From an uncultured Dermabacter sp. (lineage in GTDB: Bacteria; Actinomycetota; Actinomycetes; Actinomycetales; Dermabacteraceae), in contig CAMXWV010000011.1 of assembly GCA_947252755.1 (NCBI GenBank), positions 14,811-78,810 on the forward strand: a DNA stretch of 64,000 bases, in the 5' to 3' direction. The notes beneath the pieces were generated by a model. It made no database searches, was not told the origin of the DNA, and worked only from the letters and a program-made list of their open reading frames with translations. Position 1 is the first letter of the stretch. Each line of letters starts with the position of its first letter. Shown here piece by piece: positions 7,778-16,636 of this stretch. Both the position numbers and the translations under genes were made by a program.

Positions 7778-8785
7778 TCAGATGGCGCGCAGGTGCTCCC
7801 GCCCGGTCCCGGCGGCCTCGCTGGGCTGTGTGCGAGCGGCGCGCAGCTCCTCGGCGAAGCGGGCGGTGGCCTCGGCGGCGGCGAAGAACTTCTCGAGCTG
7901 CTCGTCGGTGAGCCTGGCGGCCAGTTCGGTGGCGTCGTAGTGGTCCCACCAGGTGGCCAGCTGCTCGGTGTTCATCACGAACGAGCGCATCGACCAGCGC
8001 GCAGCCGGCTCCTCGCCGCCCCCGTCAGCAACGTCGAGGTCGTCGTTGTCGGTGGTGGTGTGGCGGACCCGAGCCAGGGCGGCCTGGGCGAGCCGGTCCA
8101 CCTCCTCACTGTCCCCGGTCTCGGGTGGGGGCGTTGTGGCGGCGCGGATGCGGGTGTAGGCGGGGTGGACGGGCCCTCCGGCCTCGATCTGTGTCAGCGC
8201 GGCGGCCGCGTCCTGGCGTACCTGCTCTGGCTGGTCGGGGTCGGCGGCGACGGTCTCGAGGTAGCCGATCTTCTCCAGCGTCATGAACGAGGCGCCGCCG
8301 GGAATCATCGCGGCGGCCTGCTCCCGCGCCTTGCCCGCCGGTCCTGACGGTGGTGAAAATTTTTCACCACCGTCGTGTCCACCCTCAGCGGTGGCGGAGA
8401 AGCGCGTCTGAGCCTGTCGTTTCGCGGCGTTCTCGGACATGAGCGCCTTGATCTCCCGGTACAGGGCCGCGGCCTCGCGCGGGTCGAGGTCCTTGTGGAG
8501 TTCGTTGTCGTCCTGTTCGGCCAACAGGTGCTCCAGGCGGGTCGAGACGTTCGAGCGCACCCACACGCCCACCGTCCGCCATCCCAGCTGCTTGATCGCC
8601 GCGAGCCTGCGCGCCCCGCACACGAGCACCCCGTCCGGGGTGATCGTCGGCGGCTGCAGCAGACCCTTGCGGGCGATCGAGTCCGCGAGCGCGTCGAGGT
8701 CGCCGAGATCCTGGCGGTGCCGGTGACCGACGATGATCGACTCGACCGCCCGGTCGAGCACGATTTCCCCCGAGTGCGTGCTCAC
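7778..8785 (-). CDS. ParB/Spo0J N-terminal-domain protein
   Basis: 335 residues from GTG 8785, overlapping the upstream stop by GTGA. Residues 10-115 carry the ParB-type nuclease/CTPase signature: DALADSIARKGLLQPPTI, then VLVCGARRLAAIKQLGW (the GxRR box) and LLAEQDDNELHKDLDPRE. A helical middle region and an Ala/Glu-rich C-terminus follow. Such proteins serve partition or regulation of conjugative elements. No ParA partner is visible in the window. Its position between the replication-type genes and the transfer genes fits plasmid or ICE maintenance. Confidence 0.85.
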   Translation of the reverse strand: MSTHSGEIVLDRAVESIIVGHRHRQDLGDLDALADSIARKGLLQPPTITPDGVLVCGARRLAAIKQLGWRTVGVWVRSNVSTRLEHLLAEQDDNELHKDLDPREAAALYREIKALMSENAAKRQAQTRFSATAEGGHDGGEKFSPPSGPAGKAREQAAAMIPGGASFMTLEKIGYLETVAADPDQPEQVRQDAAAALTQIEAGGPVHPAYTRIRAATTPPPETGDSEEVDRLAQAALARVRHTTTDNDDLDVADGGGEEPAARWSMRSFVMNTEQLATWWDHYDATELAARLTDEQLEKFFAAAEATARFAEELRAARTQPSEAAGTGREHLRAI

Positions 8786-9657
8786 GCCGGTGCTCCTCCC
8801 GGCGCCGACAGCGCGATCGTGAGCACGAGGTCGTCATCGCGCAGCAGCACCGGCACGGTCTCGCCGATGAGCAGGCGCAGCAAGATGCCCTTGCCCAGCC
8901 CGGTCGCGGCGTAGGCCGGGTTCGGGTTGCCGAGCAGGACCTTCAGCAGGGCCGACCACGACTTCTTCGGCAGGTCAAGCAGAGCGCGGGCATGCCGGTC
9001 CCGGCGTAGCGCCTCGTAGGCGGTCTGCCTGCTCCCGGCCCGGGCCAGGGCCTGGCACACGTGCTCGATACCGGCCCGGGCTGCCGGTTCGGGCCATTCC
9101 AGGCGGATGAACAAGCGGATCGCCTCGTCCATGGCCGCGCTCGCGCTCATCGCCGTGTCCGCAAGCGCCGTGGCCGGTTCCTCGGCCTCGTCGCCGAGGT
9201 GGTGGTCGGTGACCTGGAAGGCGGGGTGGAAGTCGATGAGCGGGTTGTCCTCGTCGCGGTCGGCGAAGCGTTCGGCGTCATGGAAGACGGAGAACTCGGG
9301 GCGGCGGGCCTGGTGGGTGGAGCAGAGCATGCCCTGCCCGCGCTCTTCGGCGACGCAGGTGATGCGCACGGCGTGCGTGACCACCGCCCACGGGTCGCCG
9401 GCCTCCCGGGTGGCGCGTTTGCGCATCACCTCGAACGCCGCGGTCACGGCCTCCCAGGGGTCGAGGTGATGCTTCTGGGCCAGGGCCCGGTACTTCTCCG
9501 CGGTGAACTGCATCAGCTCCGCGGCGACCGGGTCGTGAATCCATGCCCCCGGCCCGGCCTGGTGGAGCCGGTGCAAGAGCTTCCGCAGTCCCTCGCTGCT
9601 CGTGAAGTCTTCGCCCCTGGGCCTGTCCTGTTTCGACTGGGTTGTGTGCGTTGTCAT
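8782..9657 (-). CDS. conserved ICE protein of unknown function
   Basis: 291 residues from ATG 9657, supported by AGGAGG 8 nt upstream; longer in-frame readings are unsupported. The N-terminal half includes DPWEAVTAAFEVMRKRAT and CVAEERGQGMLCSTHQARR, then a FHDAERF and IDFHPAF segment. The C-terminal half is helical (WPEPAARAGIEHVCQAL, LPKKSWSALLKVLLG). It resembles unnamed proteins of actinobacterial conjugative elements, but I cannot assign a function. It is coupled to the parB-like gene by a 4-nt overlap, so a joint role in replication or maintenance is possible. Confidence 0.65.
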   Translation of the reverse strand: MTTHTTQSKQDRPRGEDFTSSEGLRKLLHRLHQAGPGAWIHDPVAAELMQFTAEKYRALAQKHHLDPWEAVTAAFEVMRKRATREAGDPWAVVTHAVRITCVAEERGQGMLCSTHQARRPEFSVFHDAERFADRDEDNPLIDFHPAFQVTDHHLGDEAEEPATALADTAMSASAAMDEAIRLFIRLEWPEPAARAGIEHVCQALARAGSRQTAYEALRRDRHARALLDLPKKSWSALLKVLLGNPNPAYAATGLGKGILLRLLIGETVPVLLRDDDLVLTIALSAPGGAPA

Positions 9658-9677
9658 GGTCGGCACCTCCTGCAGGA

Positions 9678-9686
9678 CAGGTGCAC
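9678..9686 (-). repeat. GTGCACCTG motif, copy 4
   Basis: Exact copy in the 98-bp gap before the gene at 8782-9657. Here it lies upstream of a strong AGGAGG ribosome site rather than directly before ATG. Confidence 0.5.
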
Positions 9687-9755
9687 GCGTGAGCCCACCG
9701 CGGGCGATGCCGCTGTCGAGGAAGACCCTGGTGTCCATGACCGTGCTCTCTTGCC

Positions 9756-10160
9756 TCAGCTCATCCCGACCCCGGAGCGGGTAGCACCACGGTCGACGCC
9801 ACCACGCCGGCCGAACGCAGCCACCGGCGACAGCTTGCGCGCGGCGGCTTTCGTCCGCTCGAGCAGCGGGTCGCGGATGCGGTGGGTCAGCTCGGTGTGC
9901 AGATCGATCCCACGCCCGGCGACACGGGAGGTCTGCCGCGACATCAGGTCCGACATGCGCACCCACTCCACGCCCCGGGCCCGGTGCTTCTGGGCCTTCT
10001 CCACCTCGTCGGTCTTCTCGGTGACGCTGGCTTCTTCCACCGCGTCCGGCGTTCCAGCCGGCTCCAGCCCCGACTCCGGTCCCGTCTTCGTCTCGTGCGG
10101 TTCCCGGGCGCGTTCCTGCTCGTAAGGATCGGGGCGCTCGAGGTCGTCCTGACTGCTCAT
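9756..10160 (-). CDS. hypothetical hydrophilic ICE protein
   Basis: 134 residues from ATG 10160 with AAGGAG 8 nt upstream. The first 55 residues are acidic and disordered-looking (Asp/Glu/Pro). The remainder is basic and helical (VEWVRMSDLMSRQTSRVAG, then RTKAAARKLS). It overlaps the DUF2637 gene upstream by ATGA. No family recognised; it could bind DNA or a partner protein of the element. Confidence 0.6.
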   Translation of the reverse strand: MSSQDDLERPDPYEQERAREPHETKTGPESGLEPAGTPDAVEEASVTEKTDEVEKAQKHRARGVEWVRMSDLMSRQTSRVAGRGIDLHTELTHRIRDPLLERTKAAARKLSPVAAFGRRGGVDRGATRSGVGMS

Positions 10161-10987
10161 CGCGGATCTCCTTCCGTCTCTGGCGAGGAGCCGGTCTCTT
10201 CCTGCTCCCCGGTGGTATCGGAGAGGTACTCGCGGCCAAGCCAGCGCCCCACCGTGCTCGGATGCACCTCGAGCTCGGCGGCGATACGCCGGTTCGACCA
10301 CCCCTCAGCACGCAACACGGCCGCCCGCTCACGCCGATCCGACCCGCCCGGCACCTCGCTGCTCGCCGTGCTCTTCGGATCGGCATCTGTTCTCGATGCA
10401 TCGCCCGCCGCGCCGCTGTCGGTTTCTCTCGTGTGCGCGTTGTCGGTGGCCGAGGACGGCTCCGGAGGTGCGGTTTGGAGCGGCGCAGGCAAGGCGGGGC
10501 CTACCGGAGTGCTGATGCCTTGTGGGCCCGGGTCAGGAACGGTCGTCTGCGGCGCCGGGGTGGGTGGGCTGCCGGGCTGGGTCGAGCGGATGAGCACGGT
10601 CGTCAGGTGGGTGCTCGCCAACAGCGTGATCGGCGGCACCGCGGCGACCACGGCGGCCAGGGCCGCGGGCACGTTCGAGGCTCCGGCGACGACCGCGTGC
10701 AGCGCGTTCGCCGTCACCGACACCACCGCGCCGGCGACCAGGAGCGACCACGGGTACCACGCCGTGCGGTGCCCGTCCAAGGCGACCGCCGCGACCGTGG
10801 AGACCACGATCAGCCCATCGACCAGCAGCGGCCACGTCCATGCCTGCTCTGCCGCGATCCCGGAGCGGTGAGCGAGATCCGCCAGCGCCGTGAACGACAG
10901 CCAGAACGCCCCGGCCGCGATCATGATCGTGCCGCCAGCTGCGATCACTACCGGCCATCGACGATCCCCTGACAGCATGGCCATCAC
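10157..10987 (-). CDS. DUF2637 membrane protein with C-terminal helix-turn-helix
   Basis: 276 residues from GTG 10987 (GTGA overlap with the primase gene). Residues 10-130 hold four membrane helices with the DUF2637 pattern (GAFWLSFTAL, then AWTWPLLVDGLIVVST and AWYPWSLLVAGAVVS). A Pro/Thr linker of about 80 residues follows. The last 60 residues carry a helix-turn-helix (AVLRAEGWSNRRIAAELEVHPSTVGRWL). DUF2637 proteins are common on actinobacterial plasmids and ICEs, often called SpdB-like spreading proteins. The HTH suggests DNA binding at the membrane. Confidence 0.8.
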   Translation of the reverse strand: MMAMLSGDRRWPVVIAAGGTIMIAAGAFWLSFTALADLAHRSGIAAEQAWTWPLLVDGLIVVSTVAAVALDGHRTAWYPWSLLVAGAVVSVTANALHAVVAGASNVPAALAAVVAAVPPITLLASTHLTTVLIRSTQPGSPPTPAPQTTVPDPGPQGISTPVGPALPAPLQTAPPEPSSATDNAHTRETDSGAAGDASRTDADPKSTASSEVPGGSDRRERAAVLRAEGWSNRRIAAELEVHPSTVGRWLGREYLSDTTGEQEETGSSPETEGDPR

Positions 10988-11913
10988 AGCCCCCGACCTA
11001 CCGCTGTTGCGGGCTGAACGGTTCGCCGCACCGACTGCTCCGGCGGACCATCGGCAGAGGCGTGCCCGTGTGCCGGGCCGGAGACCGTGCGGTAGGCCGA
11101 TCGCACCGTCCGGGTGACCTCCCGGTCACCGAGCCCAGCGTGTCCCGCGGCGTCGGCGAGGACGTCGAGGGCATCCGAGGGGGCGACCCCGTTCTCGGCC
11201 AGGCGGCAGGCCGCCCAGAACAGGCCCGCGTTGCGTTCGCCCTCCTGCCGGTTCGCCACCCAAGCGGCCAGGCGTTCGGCATCGGCCTCGCGCCGGAGTC
11301 CTGGATTCGCCACCGGCCGGGGTGCGGGCCGGGGGTCGAGGAAGTTCCGCAGCGCCTCGGAGTCGATCGTCGACGACGGGCCGGGATTGACCGACTCGAC
11401 CCGGTAGGAGACCGTCGACCCGGAGACGGACCGCAGGGAGGGCGGGACGATGACGTACCCGCCGTCACCCCGGAAGTCCACGCCCGCCCGCCCGGCCTGC
11501 CACGAGCGCTGCTCGACACCCGGCGCCGCAGGATAGTAGGCGTGCATACCACCTGTGGGGGTGCGCACCAGCATCTCCCACCCGGACACGAGCCCGGCCT
11601 GCTGCGCCCGGCGCATCGCCTGATACCCATCGACCCGCCCGTGTCGGTCGACGTCGACAGCGACTATGCCCGATGCCTGACCGGTGGGGATGCCGATCGA
11701 TGCCAGCGGCGCATGCCGCCACCACGTCTCGACCTGGTCGAGGTTCGTGCTTGCGTCGTGAAACCCGCGCGGTGTGAGAGGTCGCTTCTCGTACGGTACG
11801 CAGGGGAAGACTGGCATCCCCGACCGAGCGAGCTCCCGGGCCGTTGTCGACAGCGACCAAGACTCATTCAGGTGCACCAGGACTGCGGAGACCGCATCGT
11901 GCTCAGCCACCAC
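10984..11913 (-). CDS. bifunctional DNA primase/polymerase
   Basis: 309 residues from GTG 11913 (GTG 11910 also possible; GGAGG lies just upstream). The N-terminal Prim-Pol domain shows ARSGMPVFPCVPYEKRP, the acidic metal site AVDVDRHG and the VDFRGDGGYVIVPPS motif. The C-terminal third (ERLAAWVANRQEGERNAGLFWAACRLAENG) is helical, as in plasmid and ICE primases. There is no helicase domain. It probably synthesises primers for replication or second-strand synthesis after transfer. It heads the minus-strand gene string. Confidence 0.88.
   Translation of the reverse strand: MVAEHDAVSAVLVHLNESWSLSTTARELARSGMPVFPCVPYEKRPLTPRGFHDASTNLDQVETWWRHAPLASIGIPTGQASGIVAVDVDRHGRVDGYQAMRRAQQAGLVSGWEMLVRTPTGGMHAYYPAAPGVEQRSWQAGRAGVDFRGDGGYVIVPPSLRSVSGSTVSYRVESVNPGPSSTIDSEALRNFLDPRPAPRPVANPGLRREADAERLAAWVANRQEGERNAGLFWAACRLAENGVAPSDALDVLADAAGHAGLGDREVTRTVRSAYRTVSGPAHGHASADGPPEQSVRRTVQPATAVGRGL
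11869..11877 (-). repeat. GTGCACCTG motif, copy 5
   Basis: Exact copy lying 12 codons inside the primase gene as called (GTG CAC CTG in frame), followed by A-ATGAGT. If the true start is further downstream, the motif would be upstream of it as in the other cases. Confidence 0.4.
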
Positions 11914-12269
11914 GGCCTCCGCTCATTGGCCGCGGAAACGGTGCAGGAGACACGCCAGGCCAAGATGCGACTGCGGCAAGCGACCGTCGATATCGTGGTG
12001 CGAGGTCGATGCTCGCGCGGGATCTGCGACCGTGGTGTTCTGTCCTCGTTGGCATTCGTCCGGCCTCCTCTCCGAGGGGCCGGCGAGGTGTGCGGCCCCT
12101 TACCTTCAAGGTGCGTCGGGCCGGTCGGACAGTGCAGGAAGTTGTTCCTCGTGCTGGTCGATCGCGACTGCCAGGCCAGACCTGACGACGGGGACAGTCC
12201 GGTATAGACCATCGAATCGGTCGTCACGAGGTGCCTGTGGGAAGGGGGCTTATATCACCCTCAGAGACG
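11914..12269. other. 356-bp spacer: junction of element backbone and cargo
   Basis: No gene supported. It should contain the promoter of the minus-strand primase operon and the 3' untranslated region of the AraC gene. A GC-rich hairpin-capable stretch (CGGCC...GGCCG) lies near 12060-12083. I saw no insertion-sequence ends. Confidence 0.4.
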
Positions 12270-13199
12270 CTATGATCGGCCTCGCGGTCGAATGTCGTCG
12301 AGGAACTTCCGGTACCGGGTCGGATTGACGCCGATCAAGCGGTGGAACACGCGAGCAGCGTGACTTCGATCGTTCCACCCGACTCTCCCGGCGATCTCCT
12401 GAACCGGCAAGTTGGTCCTACGGAGGAGTCGTGCCATCTCGCGCGCCCTGACCATCGATTGATATCCCAGGGGTGTTTGACCATAGGCCTGGACGAAGAT
12501 GCGATGGGCCTGCGAAGGCGATAGATGCACCTCCGCTGCCAACTGCGTTATTGTCCACCGGCGGGTCATGTCAGTTTCAAGAACACGTCGCATATGCACC
12601 GCTTCGATTCGCACTGGTCGGAAGTATCGTGAAGACGGACTCAAGTTCGGCGAGTAGCAGGGTCGAGTTCCTTGTGCATCGAAGAATGGAGCAAGTGCAT
12701 CGAGGATGGATGCGAAGCACGCCTGCACACGGAAGAAGTGTTCGGGTGTGGCGCCGTCAAGGCTTAACTCCACAAGTTGGTCGAGCCACGGGAGCATGAG
12801 GTCCAGTCGCGACGAACCGATGTGCACGATGTGCGCGGAGTCAGGGAAACGGCAGGAAATGAACTCCCAAGCGTGATGCCGGTCCACAAGAGCGTCAGCA
12901 TGCTGCCAGAACGTCTGATCGACCAGATAGTCTAGCTCGGCATAGATGGTCGTCGTAGTGAGCGAACCTTCAGGATGGCTCCCGCACAGCGTGTTTGGCG
13001 CCAGAACGACGACATCCCCGGCCCGAACCGGACGCTCGCCAACATCGCCGAAGAGGACGGCGGTGCCGGCGCGAATGAAGATGAATCGCACGTAGTCAAA
13101 GGCGCGCGCCTCCGTCGGACGCAGGGTCGTCTCCGTCCGGGCCACGACCGCAGAGAATCGACCCACTCGCCACCTCCTGCCGCGCTTACCAGCAGTCAT
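12270..13199 (-). CDS. AraC-family transcriptional regulator
   Basis: 309 residues from ATG 13199. An N-terminal cupin-type sensing domain (about 15-130, with AGTAVLFGDVGERPVRAGDV) precedes a C-terminal two-helix AraC domain (about 205-305, TITQLAAEVHLSPSQAHRIF, then PVQEIAGRVGWNDRSHAARVFHRLIGVNPTRYRKF). It sits at the left edge of the cargo next to a phosphopantetheinyl transferase. It could regulate the neighbouring biosynthetic operon, but no target site is identifiable. Confidence 0.85.
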   Translation of the reverse strand: MTAGKRGRRWRVGRFSAVVARTETTLRPTEARAFDYVRFIFIRAGTAVLFGDVGERPVRAGDVVVLAPNTLCGSHPEGSLTTTTIYAELDYLVDQTFWQHADALVDRHHAWEFISCRFPDSAHIVHIGSSRLDLMLPWLDQLVELSLDGATPEHFFRVQACFASILDALAPFFDAQGTRPCYSPNLSPSSRYFRPVRIEAVHMRRVLETDMTRRWTITQLAAEVHLSPSQAHRIFVQAYGQTPLGYQSMVRAREMARLLRRTNLPVQEIAGRVGWNDRSHAARVFHRLIGVNPTRYRKFLDDIRPRGRS

Positions 13200-13255
13200 T
13201 CCGTGATGGGCGGGAGCGAACGAATCCGACCGAGGGACTTGGCATCCGTGAGAAA

Positions 13256-14119
13256 TCAGAGCCCCCCGCAGTACCACGGCGATAAGGCAGCCCGTGAACG
13301 TATACCTTCCACTTCGTCGTTGGTATCGGTCTGTTGCCACACGGCGGTTATCACATGCGTACCGGCCACGGTCCACAGACCCTCCGTCCCAGAAGTAAGC
13401 CCATCTCTCGACGCAGACCTCGCGCCTGCCGGCCAGGCGTGCAGCGAACCGTCCGCGTTGACCCGTATCGAGATGTCACGGAACGAAATACGGTGCCCGG
13501 TAGTCTGATAGCAGCACTTGTAGACGCTCTCCTTGGCGCTGAACAGGAGCAGACCCCAGGGGATCGACGACTCGTCTCGATCCAGCTGTGTGAGCATGAT
13601 GCGCTCGTCAGCGGTCGCGATGCGTTCGACCAGAGTCTCAGGCACAGCAGAGATGGTCTCGATGTCGATTCCCGCCCCCGCAAAACGTGCAGCCTCGGCC
13701 ACGAGAGCCACCGCCACATCGGCGCAGTGAGAGAGACTGCCGACATAGTCCTGCGGCCACTCGGGCGCACGATGTCGACCTACGGGCAACGACACCTGCG
13801 GGCCGCCGAGCCTTGCCAGGGCCCTCCTTGCACACGCACGCGCGGTCGAGAACTCCGCTTGCCGTGACCGGGGCGAGTGACGGACTTCAGCCGCTTCGTC
13901 GGGGAACAGACCCGCCCCCTGATCTGCGATGTTCGCCCCCTCGGCCACCAGGCCCACCGGGCACTGTCGATCGATCTGCTGGCCGATCGCCGCGCCAGAG
14001 AACGGCATCGCCTGGTTCGCTGACAAACCCGTAACCGCAGCGGAACTTGCCGGAACCTCGAGCTCGGAGGTCCGATGCGACCTGTTGGTGCTGGTGAGGC
14101 GCTCGTCCATCACTTCCAC
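13256..14119 (-). CDS. 4'-phosphopantetheinyl transferase (EntD/Sfp superfamily)
   Basis: About 287 residues from GTG 14119 (ATG 14110 also possible). Family motifs are visible: GRHRAPEWPQDYVGSLSHC, the magnesium-binding AGIDIE, and LLLFSAKESVYKCCY (the WxxKEA-like box). It transfers phosphopantetheine from CoA to a carrier-protein serine. It is divergent from the operon at 14287, which encodes one ACP, so that ACP is the likely substrate. A second, unrelated-looking transferase serves the NRPS cluster at 43.8 kb. Confidence 0.88.
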   Translation of the reverse strand: MEVMDERLTSTNRSHRTSELEVPASSAAVTGLSANQAMPFSGAAIGQQIDRQCPVGLVAEGANIADQGAGLFPDEAAEVRHSPRSRQAEFSTARACARRALARLGGPQVSLPVGRHRAPEWPQDYVGSLSHCADVAVALVAEAARFAGAGIDIETISAVPETLVERIATADERIMLTQLDRDESSIPWGLLLFSAKESVYKCCYQTTGHRISFRDISIRVNADGSLHAWPAGARSASRDGLTSGTEGLWTVAGTHVITAVWQQTDTNDEVEGIRSRAALSPWYCGGL

Positions 14120-14188
14120 TCCATCCTCGGGCCCCGCCGTGGCACCCGGGCCCGCAAGTAACGATTACGTAGCACAGCGACATCTAAG

Positions 14189-14194
14189 TTGACA
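14189..14194 (+). promoter_or_regulatory. candidate -35 element TTGACA
   Basis: Perfect TTGACA between the divergent transferase and ligase genes. No good -10 hexamer is visible at 16-19 bp. The shared dyad at 14223-14238 lies just downstream, where a repressor would block transcription. Confidence 0.35.
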
Positions 14195-14222
14195 GCTCCA
14201 ATCTACAACGAGACCGTTGGAA

Positions 14223-14238
14223 CCAACGTAACCGTTGG
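14223..14238. promoter_or_regulatory. TetR-type operator CCAACG-N4-CGTTGG (site 1)
   Basis: CCAACG-TAAC-CGTTGG, a dyad 49 bp before the acyl-AMP ligase gene. The same dyad with the same 4-bp spacing occurs at 20263-20278 before the MFS gene. An additional CGTTGG half-site lies at 14215-14220. The likely ligand-responsive repressor is the TetR protein at 19594-20187. Confidence 0.7.
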
Positions 14239-14286
14239 ACATGCGCCGAAGTCCTTGCGGGACTCGGCAGGAAGGGAGGACGAAGA

Positions 14287-15630
14287 ATGAGCTCGAAGTT
14301 GCAGACAGCACTTGCGACCCTCGGCGAGGAGCCGGCGATCGTCAGTGGTGCGCGGGTGACGACCTACGGGAGCCTGAATCGTGAGCGCCGGATCTGGACC
14401 GAGCGCCTGTCGGAGGCGGGCGTGCGGTCCGGCGACGTAGTGGCCCTGGAGGCTGACTACAGCGTTGCCAGCGTGGCAGCGCTCATCGCCTTGCTCGAGA
14501 TCAAGGCGATCACGGTGCCGATCAGCTCTCTGCCGGAGGAGAAGCGAGAGGAGATCCTCGCGGTCAGTGCAGCACGGTTCCTCATCACGCTCACGAACTC
14601 CCGTCCCGTGGTCAGTCCACTCGAGGTTGCCGACGGGCAACCGTCCGATCTGTACCGCACCCTCCGTGATCGCGGTGCCGCCGGACTCGTCCTGTTCAGC
14701 TCGGGCACGACGGGTAACAGCAAGGGTTCCGTTCTCGACTTCGACAAGCTCGTCAGTGCGTACGAACACTCGAACAGCAAGCCTCACCGCACGATCACCT
14801 TCCTGGGCTTCGACCACATCGGCGGCGTCAACACGCTGTTCCACGCGTTGGCCCACGGCAGCACCATCGTTACGGTGCGCGACCGGACCCCGGACGAGGT
14901 GCTCAGCGTCGTGCAGGACGCGCGTGTCGAGGTCCTGCCGACGACGCCGACGTTCCTCACGATGTGCCTCATCGGACGCAAGCTCGGGCAGTACGACCTG
15001 TCGAGCCTCAAGGTGATCACCTATGGCACCGAGCCGATGCCGGAACACACGCTGCGCAAGCTCCACGAGGCGCTCCCAGGAGTGCGCCTCAAGCAGACAT
15101 ACGGTCTCTCGGAACTCGGCATCATGTCGACCAAGTCGAAGTCGAACGACTCGCTGTGGGTCAAGCTCGGCGGCGCCGGCTTCGAGCACAAGATCGTTGA
15201 CGGCACGCTGTGGGTCAAGTCCGACCGGGCGATGCTGGGCTACCTCAACGCTCCGTACTTCTTTGACGAGGACGGCTTCTTCAACACGCAGGACCAGGTT
15301 GAGGTCGACGGCGACTACGTGAAGATCCTCGGCCGGAAGTCCGAGATCATCAACGTCGGAGGACTCAAGGTCTACCCGAGCGAGGTCGAGTCCGCACTAC
15401 TGGAAGTCGAGGGAGTCGCGGACGTGCTCGTGTCCGGACACCCCAACGCCGTGACCGGTGAGATCGTTCGCGCCCGCATCAAGCCAGCCCCGGGCACTGA
15501 CTCCCGGCGGCTCAAGCACGATGTCCGACGACACTGCGCTGCAAAGCTCGAGGACTACAAGGTGCCGGCCATCGTCGACTTCTCCACCGACGATCTGCAC
15601 TCCAAGCGATTCAAGAAGGCACGCGCATGA
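14287..15630 (+). CDS. acyl-AMP ligase loading the stand-alone ACP
   Basis: 447 residues, shorter than typical ANL ligases (500-550). The nucleotide motif LVLFSSGTTGNSKGS is at about 136-150, YGLSELGIMST near 275, and GRKSEIINVGGLKVYP near 350. The C-terminal KRFKKARA supplies the catalytic lysine. It should adenylate a carboxylic (probably fatty) acid and pass it to the ACP encoded two genes downstream. ATG 14287 has GGGAGG 8 nt upstream. It overlaps the SDR gene by ATGA. First gene of a seven-gene operon with no untranslated gaps. Confidence 0.88.
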   Translation: MSSKLQTALATLGEEPAIVSGARVTTYGSLNRERRIWTERLSEAGVRSGDVVALEADYSVASVAALIALLEIKAITVPISSLPEEKREEILAVSAARFLITLTNSRPVVSPLEVADGQPSDLYRTLRDRGAAGLVLFSSGTTGNSKGSVLDFDKLVSAYEHSNSKPHRTITFLGFDHIGGVNTLFHALAHGSTIVTVRDRTPDEVLSVVQDARVEVLPTTPTFLTMCLIGRKLGQYDLSSLKVITYGTEPMPEHTLRKLHEALPGVRLKQTYGLSELGIMSTKSKSNDSLWVKLGGAGFEHKIVDGTLWVKSDRAMLGYLNAPYFFDEDGFFNTQDQVEVDGDYVKILGRKSEIINVGGLKVYPSEVESALLEVEGVADVLVSGHPNAVTGEIVRARIKPAPGTDSRRLKHDVRRHCAAKLEDYKVPAIVDFSTDDLHSKRFKKARA

Positions 15631-16373
15631 GCGCGACCTCAGCGGCCCAGATCCACCGCCACGCCGTCGTCACCGGTGCCTCCGGCATGCTCGGAGCTGC
15701 CTTGGCGCAGCGGCTGCTCGACAGCGACTGGCACGTCGACCTCTGGAGCCGGAACATGTCAGAGCGCACCGACCAGCTCCTCGCCGAGTACCCCGAGCGG
15801 GCGCGTTGGCATGCGGTAGACCTCACCGACCCAGGCACGATCAAGCAGGCGCTGCGAGCACGCCCGCCGGGTACCCGCCTCGAGCTTCTCGTGAACAACG
15901 CCGGACTGCTCCATCAGAACCTGTTCGTCACCGAGCCCGACGAGATCACGGCCACGACAGTGGACGTCAATCTCCTCGGTCTGCTGCATGCAACCAAGGC
16001 GTGCGCACGTCTCATGCTCGGCAATGGCGGAGGCAACATCATCAACATCTCCTCGATCAACGCGATCCGCGGCAACCGCGGGGTCGCGACCTACTCAGCC
16101 GCGAAGGCGGGCATCGAGGGACTGACCGCGAGCCTCGCACGCGAACTCGGGCCGGAGCAGATCCGCGTGAATACCCTCATGCCGGGCTACTTCGCCAGTG
16201 ATCTCTCGGCGAATGTCACCGACCGCAACCTCGACCGCATCACGCGACGCACGCCCTTGGGACGTCTCGGAACCGTCGACGACGTCCTGCCCGCCTTCGA
16301 CTTCCTCACCAACCCATCGACCACGTTCGTAACCGCACAAACCATCGTTATCGACGGAGGACTGACATGCTGA
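15627..16373 (+). CDS. short-chain dehydrogenase/reductase (FabG-like)
   Basis: 248 residues. It has the Rossmann motif TGASGMLGAAL near residue 17, the NNAG motif, the Ser-Tyr-Lys triad with YSAAKAG, and the C-terminal MPGYFASDLSANV loop. It probably reduces or oxidises an acyl-ACP beta-position or a later product of the AvrD pathway. It overlaps both neighbours (4 nt and 7 nt). Confidence 0.88.
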   Translation: MSATSAAQIHRHAVVTGASGMLGAALAQRLLDSDWHVDLWSRNMSERTDQLLAEYPERARWHAVDLTDPGTIKQALRARPPGTRLELLVNNAGLLHQNLFVTEPDEITATTVDVNLLGLLHATKACARLMLGNGGGNIINISSINAIRGNRGVATYSAAKAGIEGLTASLARELGPEQIRVNTLMPGYFASDLSANVTDRNLDRITRRTPLGRLGTVDDVLPAFDFLTNPSTTFVTAQTIVIDGGLTC

Positions 16374-16636
16374 CCGTTTCCCGCGTCACCACCGACATCA
16401 TGACCACCATCACCGACATCCTCGGCGACGGGCTCGACGACGACATCGAGATCACCGAGGACTCAGCACTGACTGATATCGGCCTGAACTCGCTCATGCT
16501 CGCTCGCCTCATCGTGAACCTCGAGCAGGATTTCGGGCGCGATCCGTTCTCCGATGGCTCCCACGCCATCGTCGACATCCACACGGTCGGCGATCTGATC
16601 GCCGCCTACGCGGAGGTGAAGCCCCATGACGCCTGA
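16367..16636 (+). CDS. acyl carrier protein
   Basis: 89 residues, acidic. The phosphopantetheine site Ser42 lies in GLNSLMLARL, and a four-helix carrier pattern is present. It would be activated by the transferase at 13256-14119 and loaded by the ligase at 14287. It overlaps the AvrD-like gene by 11 nt. Its dedicated placement indicates that the substrate of the AvrD-like protein is carrier-bound. Confidence 0.9.
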   Translation: MLTVSRVTTDIMTTITDILGDGLDDDIEITEDSALTDIGLNSLMLARLIVNLEQDFGRDPFSDGSHAIVDIHTVGDLIAAYAEVKPHDA

